Shown: positions 45,292 to 55,261, counted from the stretch's first letter. The stretch: 64,000 bases of DNA from an uncultured Clostridium sp. (GCA_945915475.1 CAMEFI010000007.1:34559-98558); one strand, 5' to 3'. The notes: generated by a model from the letters alone, not told the origin. Numbers and translations are program-made.

Positions 45292-46224
45292 TCAACTATT
45301 CATTAATGTCAGCATAACTGCTTTTTCAGCATGCCGCCGATTCTCCGCCTCATCCAGAATGAATTCCAGATTCTCGTCTACCACATCCTGACTGATCTCA
45401 AAGCCTACATGCATTGGCATATCATGCATTACCTTTGCCTTACTTCCTGCAAGAAACTCCTTGTTAATCTGATATGGCATCATCTTAGCCAACGTCTCCT
45501 CTTTCTGCTTCTGATAAGCCGGATTGTTGAAGAATTCCATATCTACCCATGTGTCCGTATATAACACATCCATATCTGCCGCATATTTCTTTGCTTCTTC
45601 CATAGACATAGCCGGATCCAATTCTACATAATGACCGGTAGCTTTTGCTTTCTCATAGAAATCAGCATCCACAGCAGTGTCATTAACCAACGGGGTAAGA
45701 CCATAAAGGGTGCCCTCTCCCATCTTTGCAAAAAATTCCACTAAAGAGTTGAACACATTATTCTTGGCCCCAATATACATCAGTTTCACATTCAACCCAC
45801 CAAAATGCTCTTTCAAAGTAAGAGCATCTGCCAGAATCTGACATGGATGATAAGTGGAATCACATCCATTGATAAACGGAACCGTAACATTTTTATTGAA
45901 TAATTCCACCGTCTCGTTCTTAATCAGGCGTGCCATAATGATATCTACATTGCGGCATACGTACTTAATCTCTGAAACCGTTTCTCCTAACACAAAGTTA
46001 GAATCCTTCCAAAGCTGGTTATAATAAGTACCACCCAGTTCTGTAATTCCGGTTGTAAAGGAAAGAAATGTCCGTGTAGATGTCTTTTCAAATAATGTAT
46101 ATAACTTCTTACCTTTCAAACTCTCCGCATACTTCTCCGGTGACTTCTTCATGTCATATGCCAGATCCAGAATCGCATTCAATTCCTCCTTTGAGAAATT
46201 GCTGAAATTCACCATATTTTTCAT
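45292..46224 (-). CDS. Ornithine-carbamoyltransferase-like protein with altered substrate loops
   Basis: A 310-residue member of the aspartate/ornithine carbamoyltransferase family: FEKTSTRTFLSF (carbamoyl-phosphate site; the usual STRTR reads STRTF), HPCQILADALTL and a C-terminal ENRRHAEKAVMLTLM helix. The ornithine loops differ: the usual HCLP region is HDMPMHVGFEI and the SMG loop reads DTWVDME. It may act on another amine such as an acyl-ornithine, or be a canonical but divergent argF. It lies in an operon with the pyrB neighbour gene. Product naming is tentative. Confidence 0.75.
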   Translation of the reverse strand: MKNMVNFSNFSKEELNAILDLAYDMKKSPEKYAESLKGKKLYTLFEKTSTRTFLSFTTGITELGGTYYNQLWKDSNFVLGETVSEIKYVCRNVDIIMARLIKNETVELFNKNVTVPFINGCDSTYHPCQILADALTLKEHFGGLNVKLMYIGAKNNVFNSLVEFFAKMGEGTLYGLTPLVNDTAVDADFYEKAKATGHYVELDPAMSMEEAKKYAADMDVLYTDTWVDMEFFNNPAYQKQKEETLAKMMPYQINKEFLAGSKAKVMHDMPMHVGFEISQDVVDENLEFILDEAENRRHAEKAVMLTLMNS

Positions 46225-46297
46225 CTTCCGTATCCCTCTTTCTATGTAATTTCTCTATGATAAGTCCATCTGTCTTCTTAATCACACTGTCTTCCTT

Positions 46298-46325
46298 ATT
46301 ATATCCGAATGACTAAGAAATGCAA
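46298..46325 (-). promoter_or_regulatory. Promoter of the carbamoyltransferase-like gene
   Basis: On the minus strand TTGCAT (46320-46325) and TATAAT (46298-46303), 16 bp apart, about 75 bp before the start at 46224. It overlaps the 3' side of the merR gap. Confidence 0.6.
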
Positions 46326-46360
46326 CCTTTTTTATGTTTTTCCCCCAGGGCTTTCTCCCT

Positions 46361-47080
46361 TTACTTCTCTGGAGAATGACTCACTTCTTCTGCATGTGTC
46401 TGTGCCTGCTGGGCGTTCTTTCTTTTCAGACGCTTCTGTTTACGCTTATCTACAGGACGCATATTGGCTGCAGCTGCCTCTAACCTTGCCTGCTGAATCT
46501 CTCTTAAAGTCTGGTCGAGCTTCCGATACCGCTCTTCTGCCCGCTCCTCCTGTTCCTTCGTCATGCCTTGAAACTGCGTTACCACAGCATTGGCTGCATG
46601 CTCTCCGGCTGCTTTCCCAATGAGTTCATTGTTCTCCTGAATGGCATTGGATAAAATGCGGTTCATAATCTGCTGGAACTGCTGCATTTTCTCCTCGTTG
46701 GTGAGCATAGGCTGTCCTACCGTCGCCACTTCCTGCATGTTTTTTGTCAATGCATGCCGATTGTCTGTTTCTTTCTGTTCATTTTCTTTGTATGTACCCT
46801 CAGCAACTGCTACCACCGCATCTGTTTTTCTGCCTTTTTCCTGTGCAAGCTGTTTTCTTCTCATCTCCAAATAATTCCGGATTGCCTTTAGCTGCAACCC
46901 TTTCTCTTTTAAGTCTCGAACCTTGGAAAGTACTTCAATATCTTTTTCTGTATAGTATCGATGTCCCATCTCATTGCGGTGGATATCCATTTTCAATTCT
47001 TCTTCCCAATACCGCAACACATGGGATTCCACACCAACCTTCGCTGCTGCTTCCTTAATCTGATAACACTTTTCCTTCAT
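46361..47080 (-). CDS. MerR-type regulator with C-terminal coiled coil
   Basis: A 239-residue protein: MerR winged helix at 1-70 (YQIKEAAAKVGVESHVLRYW, then GHRYYTEKDIEVLSKV), a Lys/Glu/Gln-rich coiled coil and a very basic tail (KRKQKRLKRKNAQQAQ). The tail and long coiled coil recall RacA-like or structural DNA-binding members rather than small-molecule sensors. Two hairpins in its mRNA leader, AACTGTG/CACAGTT (47096-47114) and CTTTCCT/AGGAAAG (near 47138-47162), sit just before the ribosome site. Role not assigned. Confidence 0.78.
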   Translation of the reverse strand: MKEKCYQIKEAAAKVGVESHVLRYWEEELKMDIHRNEMGHRYYTEKDIEVLSKVRDLKEKGLQLKAIRNYLEMRRKQLAQEKGRKTDAVVAVAEGTYKENEQKETDNRHALTKNMQEVATVGQPMLTNEEKMQQFQQIMNRILSNAIQENNELIGKAAGEHAANAVVTQFQGMTKEQEERAEERYRKLDQTLREIQQARLEAAAANMRPVDKRKQKRLKRKNAQQAQTHAEEVSHSPEK

Positions 47081-47259
47081 GTTCTGGCCTCCCTAACTGT
47101 GCTGTACACAGTTTAATTATGAACAGATATCTGTGAGCTTTCCTCTTGTACAGGAAAGTTCCACAGTCGTCTATTCTCATTATAGAAGAAAGCCACGGCT
47201 TGTCCTAGACGGCATCGTACGCAAGATTGTACAGAAAATGCATGATTTTCGACCTGTTC

Positions 47260-48465
47260 CTATTCGTATCCTATGACTTTGCACTGTCCCCATGCATTGG
47301 CTTTATACTTTACCCCATTATATGTAATTTTCTTATTTTTCACCATCTTGCCACTGCCATTAAAATAATAAATGCAGCCTTTGATCTTAACAGTCTTGCT
47401 GGTTGCCCTCACACCATTCTTCTGGACATAATAACGTTTTCCACCTTTAATAATCCACTTCTTTTTTTGAATGATACCTTTTTTATTGCAATAGTAGTAC
47501 TGTCCATTGTATTTCTTCCAGCCGGCAGAGCGTTTGCCATTGGACTTAAAGTAATAAGTATTGCTTCCGATCTTCACCAGCTCATTCTTTGCAACGGAAC
47601 CATCATCCTTCACATATACCAGCGTATTACCCTTGTAGAGCCATTGACTTAACAGAATCAAGCCATCTTCGTTGGCATAGTAGTCTTTCCCATCCACGGA
47701 AATCCACTGCTTCTTCACTAATGTCCCACTCTCGTAATAACAGTTATGTACACCATCCTTTGCTTTCCGAAATCCATCATTACTTACCTCTGTGGTGGCT
47801 TCCGTAGTAGCTTCTGTCGTCGGCTGCTCCGTAGTCGAAGGGACTGGTGCTTCTCCCAACACAACAGCATAATTATCTGCTCTCTCATAATTTGTAATGA
47901 CCACCTGTGTCAAATCAATGGTTCGTCCCCAGGATATCTGACAATTCGGCTTATAATTTGCCTCTGCTACCGTAATATTGTTACCATTTCTTCCTGTTAC
48001 AAACACAGAATGAGACCCACCAATTCTTACAATATCTCCCACTGCAATTTCCTGACAGGCATTTCCGGAATTCAGATGCAGCGTCCAGGTTGTGTCTCCA
48101 AACACATCATATCCTAACTTATTTGCAAATCCCATACACTGGGATGCTGACACATGTCCGGTACAGGCAAAATGATTACAGGTACATCCATCTGTACCAT
48201 ATGTATGAATCCCATTGGTTCCATGTAATCCGCAGGGCGTTTCTGTATATCCATCGGAATTATCCTGTTCCATCCCCACATGATTCCAATACTTGCCATC
48301 CGGAAATTTGTTCTGTAATTCTATCATTTTCGCACTAAAATCCACAGTGGCTCCATAGCTTTTCACAGATATCGCCATTCCGCATACCAACACCGCCATA
48401 CACAACAATATTGCCTTGCCCAACTTACGTCTTCGATATTCTATTTTACTATCTCCAAATTTCAT
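47260..48465 (-). CDS. Secreted CHAP-like amidase with cell-wall-binding repeats
   Basis: A 401-residue exported protein: signal peptide (ILLCMAVLVCGMAISVKS), a CHAP/NlpC-type domain (about 85-195) with SQCMGFANKLGYDVFG (Cys in a QC context) and GSHSVFVTGRNG (His), a Thr/Glu-rich linker, and eight or so choline-binding-type repeats (YYESGTLVKKQWISVDGKDYY). The Cys-His pair suggests peptidoglycan or peptide hydrolysis; it may also be a surface adhesin. GGAGGAAC precedes the ATG. It stands alone on the minus strand. Confidence 0.82.
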   Translation of the reverse strand: MKFGDSKIEYRRRKLGKAILLCMAVLVCGMAISVKSYGATVDFSAKMIELQNKFPDGKYWNHVGMEQDNSDGYTETPCGLHGTNGIHTYGTDGCTCNHFACTGHVSASQCMGFANKLGYDVFGDTTWTLHLNSGNACQEIAVGDIVRIGGSHSVFVTGRNGNNITVAEANYKPNCQISWGRTIDLTQVVITNYERADNYAVVLGEAPVPSTTEQPTTEATTEATTEVSNDGFRKAKDGVHNCYYESGTLVKKQWISVDGKDYYANEDGLILLSQWLYKGNTLVYVKDDGSVAKNELVKIGSNTYYFKSNGKRSAGWKKYNGQYYYCNKKGIIQKKKWIIKGGKRYYVQKNGVRATSKTVKIKGCIYYFNGSGKMVKNKKITYNGVKYKANAWGQCKVIGYE

Positions 48466-48556
48466 TATCTTCTGTTCCTCCGTTTTATCCTTTGTATTGA
48501 TACGCTATCCTATCACAAGTATTGCGTATTTCCTGTGAAATGCTATCTGTATGTTC

Positions 48557-48877
48557 CTATCCCTGTGAACTCATAAATTCTGCCAGATCAATCTCCAACC
48601 CGGGATAAACAGATACCTCCAGCTTATCGGGATGCAGAAAAAAATATCGATCATCTTCTGATAATTCATTGCAGTACAAAGCAACATTTTCCGTAAACAC
48701 TGTGCAATCTCCAATCTTATTCGCAATATAATTTCGAATTGCTGTTGCAATGGCTACCACTGCCTTATTATGTGTTATGGTTGTTTTATCCCCAATCACC
48801 ACCCGTCCGGCAATCAATTCCACATGTCCTGACATATTTTCCACATCGCGAATTGTCATATTCGTTATAGATTCCAC
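48557..48877 (-). pseudogene. Internally deleted Uma2-like endonuclease remnant
   Basis: A 106-codon frame with GTG start (GGAGGT ahead). The N-terminal part (GHVELIAGRVVIGDKTTITH, then VVAIATAIRNYIANKIGDCTVFTENVALY) resembles Uma2 (DUF820) nucleases and the C-terminus VSVYPGLEIDLAEF resembles their usual end, but the catalytic middle (the PDxxVxxD strand region) is absent. The join near LSEDDRYFFLHPDK suggests an internal deletion, so activity is unlikely. The XRE regulator upstream may be its former neighbour. Confidence 0.55.
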
Positions 48878-48924
48878 ATCAGCACCTCCAATCCTGTTAT
48901 CGTTGCATTTCTTGCTCCTTGTAG

Positions 48925-48966
48925 CAAAAAATCCGCTGCACCAATTATCATTAGTATAGCGGATTT
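48925..48966 (-). terminator. Terminator of the XRE regulator
   Basis: AAATCCGCT (48928-48936) with AGCGGATTT (48958-48966), with TTTTTT on the minus strand after it. The same stem word recurs in the uvrA terminator at 52372-52406. Confidence 0.75.
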
Positions 48967-49072
48967 CTTATAAAAATACAATTTGAAAATCATTGTCAGA
49001 CACTTATGTTATCCGGCAAGTCTTTTCCCATGTGAAAAAAGCAACGAAAGTCTGATTGGATTTTCATTGCCC

Positions 49073-49405
49073 TTACAACTTCATTTTCATAATTCTTTCC
49101 AAAATATAATACAGATGTTCCTGATTGCCGGGTGTCTGCCGCTCAATCAACTGGTAGCTTTTTAAAGCATAATCTGTCGGAGCCTCCGTCACCGTTTCCA
49201 GATCCTGTAACAGGGCGGTAAGCGGAATGCCAAGCCCCTTTGCTATCTTGTATAATGTATCGATGGACGGTGTTTTCTCTCCTCGTTCCAGCTGGCCGAT
49301 ATAGGTATGATGCAGGTCACTGTATTCTGCAAGCTTTTCCTGGCTTAGATGCTTTTTCTGACGCTGTATTCGAATCCGGTTTCCGATTTCTGTTGTGATA
49401 TCCAT
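49073..49405 (-). CDS. XRE-family transcriptional regulator
   Basis: A 110-residue regulator with a standard XRE HTH (IRIQRQKKHLSQEKLAEYSD, then YIGQLERGEKTPSIDTLYKI, about 13-55) and a helical tail. ATG at 49405 has GGAGGT ahead. Immediately upstream AATAGTATG (49429-49437) and CATACTATT (49465-49473) form an inverted repeat, a plausible autoregulatory operator shared with the divergent secreted-protein gene. Confidence 0.88.
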   Translation of the reverse strand: MDITTEIGNRIRIQRQKKHLSQEKLAEYSDLHHTYIGQLERGEKTPSIDTLYKIAKGLGIPLTALLQDLETVTEAPTDYALKSYQLIERQTPGNQEHLYYILERIMKMKL

Positions 49406-49428
49406 TGTTACCTCCATCATGAAATAAT

Positions 49429-49473
49429 AATAGTATGATATCCAGTGGCAAAAGTCCATAGCAACATACTATT
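49429..49473. promoter_or_regulatory. Inverted repeat between the XRE and exported-protein genes
   Basis: Nine-base inverse copies AATAGTATG and CATACTATT, 27 bp apart, plus the small palindrome TATACTATAAGTATA (49495-49509). Candidate operators for the XRE protein controlling both divergent genes. Confidence 0.45.
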
Positions 49474-49604
49474 GGCTTCATACATTCTCATATATATACT
49501 ATAAGTATAGCCAAAAAACCCTAGTATCCTCTGACTCATTGCGGGTTCTATCGGTAATCATGGCAAAGGAAGGGAGCGAATGCATATGATGAAAAGAAAA
49601 AACC

Positions 49605-50693
49605 ATGGCAGTCTTTACCACATTGTTTCTGCTTGTCAGCTGTCTGGTAATACCAGGTGGAACAGTATCAGAAGCAGCAAGCAAGAAACTTAAAGTTTCT
49701 TCACCCAAAACTGTTACAGTAGGTAGTAGCATTAAAATTAAAACAAATGTAAAAGCTACCTTTAAGTCTTCAAACAAGAAGATTGCAACAGTTAGTAGCA
49801 AAGGTGTAGTAAAAGGCAAAAAAGCTGGAAAAGTAAAAATTACTGTTACTTCTAAAAGTAATAAAAACCAGAAGAAAACAGTAAAAATTACTGTAAAGAA
49901 AAAGCAACCAGCTACAACCGAAAAACCAACAACACAAGTAGTACCAAAAGGGCCGACAACCGAACAGCCAACAACTGCTGATATTAAACCGAATCCAGGT
50001 CCAACAACAGAGGCAACAACTGCCCAATCAACAACAGAGCAGCAAACAACCGAAAAGCCAACAACAGAAGAGCCGACAACGGAAACTCCGACAGAAGAAC
50101 CAACAACAGAAGAACCAACAACAGAAACTCCAAGCACGGAAGATCCATCAACAGAACCATATATGGTAGGAATTGAGGCTACATGTAGAGGAGACAAAAT
50201 TCCATCAGCAGATATATTATGGGATAATGTATATGCTTTTGATATACAAGGTATATATAGTGATGGAAGCAGAAAACAGGAAAATGTAAATGCAGCAGAT
50301 TATAGAGAGGCAGCATTTAAAAGTGTACAAGAAATAGATGGAAAAAAATACGCAAAATATGAATATACATATAATGGATTTAAAGATGAAGTTCTAATAG
50401 AAGTTGTAGAATATTCTGGCAGAATTCCTTATTGTATGTCAGCAAGTTATCTTGGAAAAATAGAAGAAACTCAAGACAAAGATGATTATTCTAAGATTTC
50501 TTTGAATGATTTTTATGTATTTTTGTATTATTTTGAAAGTGATGAATCTATAGTACTTGATCCATTAGAATGTGATATAAATTATTACAATTACGCTTCA
50601 ATAAAAAGAGTATATATAATATATGATTACTATTTTTATGACGATTCTGGTAATAAATTATATAATTGCTATTGGAGTTTTGTTGATATGTAA
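49605..50693 (+). CDS. Exported Big-like and Thr/Pro-repeat protein, signal peptide likely frameshifted
   Basis: A 362-residue frame: signal helix FTTLFLLVSCLVIPG, a Lys-rich bacterial Ig-like (Big_2) domain (about 25-100), a Thr/Pro/Glu repeat stretch of about 80 residues (TTEKPTTEEPTTETP) and a Tyr-rich, AT-rich C-terminal domain I do not recognise. The better start, ATGATG at 49587-49592 (site GGAAGGGAG), reads MMKRKN and is one base out of frame because of A6 in AAAAGAAAAAACC; losing one A would give MKRKTMAVFTTLF, a normal signal peptide. Either the gene is switched by the A tract or disrupted, or it uses the weak ATG at 49605. The 3' half is unusually AT-rich. Confidence 0.7.
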   Translation: MAVFTTLFLLVSCLVIPGGTVSEAASKKLKVSSPKTVTVGSSIKIKTNVKATFKSSNKKIATVSSKGVVKGKKAGKVKITVTSKSNKNQKKTVKITVKKKQPATTEKPTTQVVPKGPTTEQPTTADIKPNPGPTTEATTAQSTTEQQTTEKPTTEEPTTETPTEEPTTEEPTTETPSTEDPSTEPYMVGIEATCRGDKIPSADILWDNVYAFDIQGIYSDGSRKQENVNAADYREAAFKSVQEIDGKKYAKYEYTYNGFKDEVLIEVVEYSGRIPYCMSASYLGKIEETQDKDDYSKISLNDFYVFLYYFESDESIVLDPLECDINYYNYASIKRVYIIYDYYFYDDSGNKLYNCYWSFVDM

Positions 50694-50788
50694 GTCAATG
50701 AGGACGGAGCATTTTGACAGATTATCGTCAAATAAGGTCCAAGGCCTCGGCTAATATGTACTTTTGTTGTCAGGTTTGATTAATCTCG

Positions 50789-50815
50789 AACTCCCTAGGC
50801 ATTGCCTAGGGAGTT
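50789..50815 (+). terminator. Terminator after the exported-protein gene
   Basis: AACTCCCTAGGC (50789-50800) with GCCTAGGGAGTT (50804-50815), a perfect 12-bp stem followed by TT. 50694-50788 holds one small hairpin (TTTTGAC/GTCAAAT) and nothing else. Confidence 0.85.
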
Positions 50816-50921
50816 TTCCCATTTTTATCAACTATATAATAATCTTGAATGATTCACGGAACAGTATCTGAACCTTTTCTCATTGCAATGTAACATTTAT
50901 ATTCGTTCGAACACAAATCAG

Positions 50922-50938
50922 TGGTTCAGAACGAACCA
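50922..50938. promoter_or_regulatory. Operator-like palindrome, GTTCAGAACGAAC core, copy 2
   Basis: TGGTTC and GAACCA are inverse arms around AGAAC. The core is the same as at 41711-41729, with different compensating outer bases. It lies about 160 bp ahead of the Rpn-type nuclease gene in the gene-free stretch 50694-51095. Confidence 0.4.
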
Positions 50939-51095
50939 GGATGGTTTATGTGATTTATGTCTATAAGTGTTATAAACTCTCGTTTACACTTGTATAACTA
51001 CACGCAATGTGTTAATATAGAGATAAAACAATTGTTCTGCTATTCGAATGTTGCGATATTTGGTTTATGTGGGTATAATATAAGGAGAGTACTGT

Positions 51096-52061
51096 ATGGA
51101 GAAAGAACAGGGGAAGGTACAGCCTTTGCACCATAAGGCGAAAGATACATTTTTTAAGACGGTTTATGATTCGCCGGAGAGGTTAAGAGGTCTTGCTGAA
51201 TTTCTGTTAGGGAAAGAAGCCGGCAGAGTAGATATTAAGAATATACGACCGGTTTTATATGGAAACAAAGAGAATGATCTGGCATTCAGTTATGATGATT
51301 TTATTTACGTTGTGATGGAAGAGCAGTCAAGTATCTGTTTGAACCCGCCGTTCCGGAGTGTGGAATATATCATGGTCATGCTGAGGGAGTCTGTAGATAC
51401 AGAAAGGCTTCTGTACGGGAGGAAGCGGGTGATGCTGCCATTTCCCAAACTGTACGGAGTGAATGTGGGTCTGGTAAGCAGGGAACAGAATCTGCCGGAG
51501 GCGGTAACCTATGATATGCGGTTAAGTGATTCCTATGAAAGACGGGAAGGATACGAAGAGCTGCTTCGGTCTGTGGATTTGGAGGCGGTTGTTCATATAT
51601 TTGATTTCCGTATGACGCTCCGTGAGGTGTACCAATATCTGTCAGATAATGTACTGCCGGAAAGATTGGTAGTATATTCGGGAGATTTGTTGGATTATGC
51701 ACTGACTGCGAATTCACTTACCTATGTACAGAAAGCATTAAAAGGAAAAGAGAGTGTGCAATATCCACTGCCGGAGAGTATTACATCTGTGGCAGATTTA
51801 TTTCAGTTATTGATAGAACGAGGAGTGTTTGTGGATTTGTTCCAGAATCAGGAGGTGTGCGATATGACAGTAGCAGAGTTTTCGAGAGATAACATGTTTT
51901 TTTATCTGGGCAGAGAAGAGGGAATTGAACTGGGGCGCGAAGAAGGAATCCGTCTGACAAAAAGTATATTAAGGTTGGATGCAGAGGGATATGCCGTGAG
52001 TGATATTGCAACAGAACTGCGGGTAAGTGAGGAAGAAGTAAAACGGATTTTAGAAGAGTAG
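51096..52061 (+). CDS. Rpn-family nuclease/transposase-like protein
   Basis: A 321-residue protein of the recombination-promoting nuclease family (PD-(D/E)XK fold). The catalytic set appears as NDLAFSYDDFIYVVMEEQSS (Asp, then ExQ in place of ExK, usual in this family) and VEYIMVMLRE. The C-terminus holds GREEGIELGREEGI repeats and an HTH-like end. These genes are mobile, often multi-copy and may nick DNA in exchange between relatives. AAGGAGAG precedes the ATG. It is plus-strand, with an eroded AAA-ATPase fragment just downstream. Confidence 0.85.
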   Translation: MEKEQGKVQPLHHKAKDTFFKTVYDSPERLRGLAEFLLGKEAGRVDIKNIRPVLYGNKENDLAFSYDDFIYVVMEEQSSICLNPPFRSVEYIMVMLRESVDTERLLYGRKRVMLPFPKLYGVNVGLVSREQNLPEAVTYDMRLSDSYERREGYEELLRSVDLEAVVHIFDFRMTLREVYQYLSDNVLPERLVVYSGDLLDYALTANSLTYVQKALKGKESVQYPLPESITSVADLFQLLIERGVFVDLFQNQEVCDMTVAEFSRDNMFFYLGREEGIELGREEGIRLTKSILRLDAEGYAVSDIATELRVSEEEVKRILEE

Positions 52062-52204
52062 AGGAAAAAACTATAGAGAAATCATGAAACAATTACATGC
52101 TATTGCCGTTTCATGTATTAAAATACTGGAGACTCATACAAAAAGGGACAATCACGGATTCTTCTGAATTGAAATAAAATAATTGTAATTAGACAATGGG
52201 TAGT

Positions 52205-52345
52205 TCACCCGTAAAGTACATCCTTTAGTTCAATGACCACATCATACCGTCCAAAACCACTTTCCCGGTTGGAAGTTACCACATACTCCTCTGTCAAATC
52301 TACAATCAACCCCAGAACAAAGCCATGATAAAAGCAGACACACGA
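52205..52345 (-). pseudogene. 3' fragment of an AAA-ATPase/PD-(D/E)XK protein
   Basis: Read on the minus strand this ends FYHGFVLGLIVDLTEEYVV followed by TSNRESGFGRYDVVIEL and a TGA at 52205-52207. It matches the C-terminal nuclease strand of the AAA_ATPase-like/PDDEXK_9 family seen intact at 55394-56968. No N-terminal part remains, so it is a relic within the 374-bp gap 52062-52435. Confidence 0.6.
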
Positions 52346-52371
52346 GTTTTGTTCTTTTACATGGTCACAAA

Positions 52372-52406
52372 AAATCCGCTATACTCACCATTCGTATAAC
52401 GGATTT
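52372..52406 (-). terminator. Terminator of uvrA
   Basis: AAATCCGCTATAC (52372-52384) with GTATAACGGATTT (52394-52406), 12 of 13 paired, followed on the minus strand by TTTTTT, 30 bp after the uvrA stop codon. Confidence 0.8.
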
Positions 52407-52435
52407 CCTAAGTAATTACAATTTGATTTATTCTT

Positions 52436-55261
52436 CTATTTCTTAAGCATCTTCTCCAAATACTGTCCCGTATAGCTCTTCTTGCATTTCACAATCTCCT
52501 CCGGCGTTCCCGATGCCACAACAGTTCCACCCTTATCGCCACCCTCCGGTCCAATGTCGATAATGTAGTCTGCGGTCTTAATCACTTCCAGATTATGTTC
52601 AATGACCACAACGGTATTGCCTCCTTCCGAAAGCTTCCGTAAAATCTCCACCAGCTTGTGTACATCCGCAAAATGCAGACCGGTAGTCGGCTCATCTAAG
52701 ATATAAATGGTCTTTCCGGTACTTCTTCTCGCCAGCTCTGTGGCCAGTTTCACCCTCTGGGCTTCACCACCGGATAAGGTGGTAGAGGGCTGTCCAAGAC
52801 GGATATACCCAAGACCAACCTCCTTCAAGGTCTCAATCTTACGGAGAATCGATGGCACGTTCTGGAAGAAATCACATGCTTCATCCACCGTCATATCCAG
52901 CACATCATAGATATTCTTGCCCTTGTAGGTAACCTCTAACGTCTCACGGTTATACCGTTTGCCACCACATACCTCACAAGGCACATAGACATCCGGAAGG
53001 AAATGCATCTCAATCTTGATAATACCATCCCCCTTACAGGCTTCACAGCGTCCACCGGAAATGTTGAAGGAGAATCTTCCCTTCTTATATCCCTTTGCCT
53101 TCGCATCCTTGGTTCCGGCAAATAAATCCCGGATCATATCAAATACACCGGTATAGGTTGCCGGATTGGAACGGGGCGTTCTTCCGATTGGCGACTGGTC
53201 AATATTAATCACCTTGTCAAGCTGTTCTAATCCCTCAATGCCATCATGCTCCCCGGCTTTCACTCTGGCGCGGTTCAGTTCCCTTGCCAGATGCTTGTAT
53301 AAAATCTCATTTACCAGAGAACTTTTCCCCGAACCGGACACACCGGTTACACAGGTCATAACACCCAGTGGAAATGATACATCGATATTCTTTAGATTAT
53401 TCTGCCTTGCACCCTTTACCGTAATCCATCCGGTGGGTACTTTTCGTTCCTTTGGCACCGGTATCTTGATTCTTCCGGACAGATATGCCCCGGTAATGGA
53501 CTTCTTATTCTTCATGATCTGTGCTGCGGTTCCCTGGGCAATCACCTCGCCGCCATGCTCTCCTGCACCGGGTCCAATATCCACAATATGATCCGCCGCC
53601 AGCATGGTATCCTCATCATGCTCCACCACGATCAGAGTATTCCCCAGATCCCGTAAATGCTTCAATGTGGCAATCAGCTTATCATTATCCCTCTGGTGTA
53701 ATCCAATACTCGGCTCATCTAAGATATAGGCAACACCCACCAGCCCGGAACCAATCTGGGTTGCCAGACGGATTCTCTGTGCCTCACCACCGGACAAAGT
53801 TCCTGTGGGACGGTACAGTGCCAGATAGTTCAATCCCACATCTAAGAGAAAATGAAGTCTCGCCTTAATCTCCTTCAAAATGCCACCACCGATGAACTGC
53901 TGCCGTTCGGTCAGTTCCATATTGTCTAAAAATTCCACTAATTTATCAATAGACATTTGTGTAATCTCATAAATATTCTTACCTGCAATCGTAACGGCAA
54001 GAGACTCCTGCTTCAACCGCTGTCCATCACATACATCACAAGGCGTTATAGTCATGAAGCTTTCATATTCCTCCTTCATGGATTCAGAACCTACTTCCCG
54101 GTAACGCCGCTGCACATTCCGGATTAATCCCTCAAATGCCACATCATAGATTCCCTCTCCACGTTGTCCTTTGTAATGTACTTTTACCTCATGTCCATTG
54201 GTTCCGTAAAGAATAATATTTCTCGCTTCTTCCGACAACTGGTTAAATGGAGTGTTCAGATCAAATCCGTATTCCTCTGCTAGAGCATCTAAAATTGCCC
54301 TGGTATAAGACTTCTTATCCGTACAGGACTGCCAGCCAAGCACCACAATGGCACCCTCTGCAATGGAAAGATTCTGATCCGGTATCATCAGATCCACATC
54401 AAACTCCATCTTATATCCCAATCCGAAACAGGCAGGACATGCACCAAAAGGATTATTAAATGAAAAACTTCTCGGCTCGATCTCGTCAATGCTGATTCCA
54501 CAATCCGGACAGGAGAAACTGTTACTCATATTAATCGGTCTGCCGCCAATGACATCCACCACCATAAGGCCTTCCGCCAGCTTCATAACTGCCTCAATGG
54601 AATCAGTTAACCGGCGTTCGATTCCCGGCTTCACCACCAGACGATCCACCACAATGGAGATATCATGCTTCTTATTCTTATCTAATTCAATGTCTTCCGA
54701 CAGATCGTACATGGAACCATCCACCAGCACACGGACAAATCCGCTTCGTTTGGCCTGTGCCAGCACTTTCTCATGTCTTCCCTTTCTTCCCCTGACAACC
54801 GGTGCAAGTAACTGAAACTTCGTCCCTTCCGGAAGCTCCATAATGACATCCACCATCTGATCTACCGTCTGTTTCTTAATCTCTTTGCCACACTTTGGAC
54901 AATGAGGAATCCCGATTCTGGCATACAACAGACGAAAATAATCATATATCTCCGTCACCGTTCCCACCGTAGACCGGGGATTACGGTTGGTGGACTTCTG
55001 GTCAATGGAAATGGCAGGAGACAGACCCTCAATCTTCTCCACATCCGGCTTCTCTGCCTGTCCTAAAAACTGTCTGGCATAAGAGGACAAAGATTCCATG
55101 TAACGCCGCTGTCCTTCTGCATATATGGTATCAAATGCAAGAGAAGACTTACCGGAGCCGGAAAGTCCGGTCAACACTACCAATTCATTTCTGGGAATCT
55201 TAATATCTATATTCTTTAAATTGTGCTCTTTGGCACCCTTGATCGTAATATACTGTTTCAT
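52436..55261 (-). CDS. uvrA: Excinuclease ABC subunit A
   Basis: A 941-residue DNA-damage sensor with two ABC ATPase halves: Walker [21 protein letters not shown] (about 33-52) and [15 protein letters not shown] (about 638), signature [12 protein letters not shown] and [12 protein letters not shown], and zinc ligands CPKC and CEAC/CEVC. With UvrB it recognises bulky lesions in nucleotide-excision repair. It is preceded by an extended -10 TATAAT and a LexA-like box at 55310-55361, consistent with SOS control. uvrB is 2.7 kb upstream, separated by two unrelated genes. Length is standard. Confidence 0.97.
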   Translation of the reverse strand: MKQYITIKGAKEHNLKNIDIKIPRNELVVLTGLSGSGKSSLAFDTIYAEGQRRYMESLSSYARQFLGQAEKPDVEKIEGLSPAISIDQKSTNRNPRSTVGTVTEIYDYFRLLYARIGIPHCPKCGKEIKKQTVDQMVDVIMELPEGTKFQLLAPVVRGRKGRHEKVLAQAKRSGFVRVLVDGSMYDLSEDIELDKNKKHDISIVVDRLVVKPGIERRLTDSIEAVMKLAEGLMVVDVIGGRPINMSNSFSCPDCGISIDEIEPRSFSFNNPFGACPACFGLGYKMEFDVDLMIPDQNLSIAEGAIVVLGWQSCTDKKSYTRAILDALAEEYGFDLNTPFNQLSEEARNIILYGTNGHEVKVHYKGQRGEGIYDVAFEGLIRNVQRRYREVGSESMKEEYESFMTITPCDVCDGQRLKQESLAVTIAGKNIYEITQMSIDKLVEFLDNMELTERQQFIGGGILKEIKARLHFLLDVGLNYLALYRPTGTLSGGEAQRIRLATQIGSGLVGVAYILDEPSIGLHQRDNDKLIATLKHLRDLGNTLIVVEHDEDTMLAADHIVDIGPGAGEHGGEVIAQGTAAQIMKNKKSITGAYLSGRIKIPVPKERKVPTGWITVKGARQNNLKNIDVSFPLGVMTCVTGVSGSGKSSLVNEILYKHLARELNRARVKAGEHDGIEGLEQLDKVINIDQSPIGRTPRSNPATYTGVFDMIRDLFAGTKDAKAKGYKKGRFSFNISGGRCEACKGDGIIKIEMHFLPDVYVPCEVCGGKRYNRETLEVTYKGKNIYDVLDMTVDEACDFFQNVPSILRKIETLKEVGLGYIRLGQPSTTLSGGEAQRVKLATELARRSTGKTIYILDEPTTGLHFADVHKLVEILRKLSEGGNTVVVIEHNLEVIKTADYIIDIGPEGGDKGGTVVASGTPEEIVKCKKSYTGQYLEKMLKK

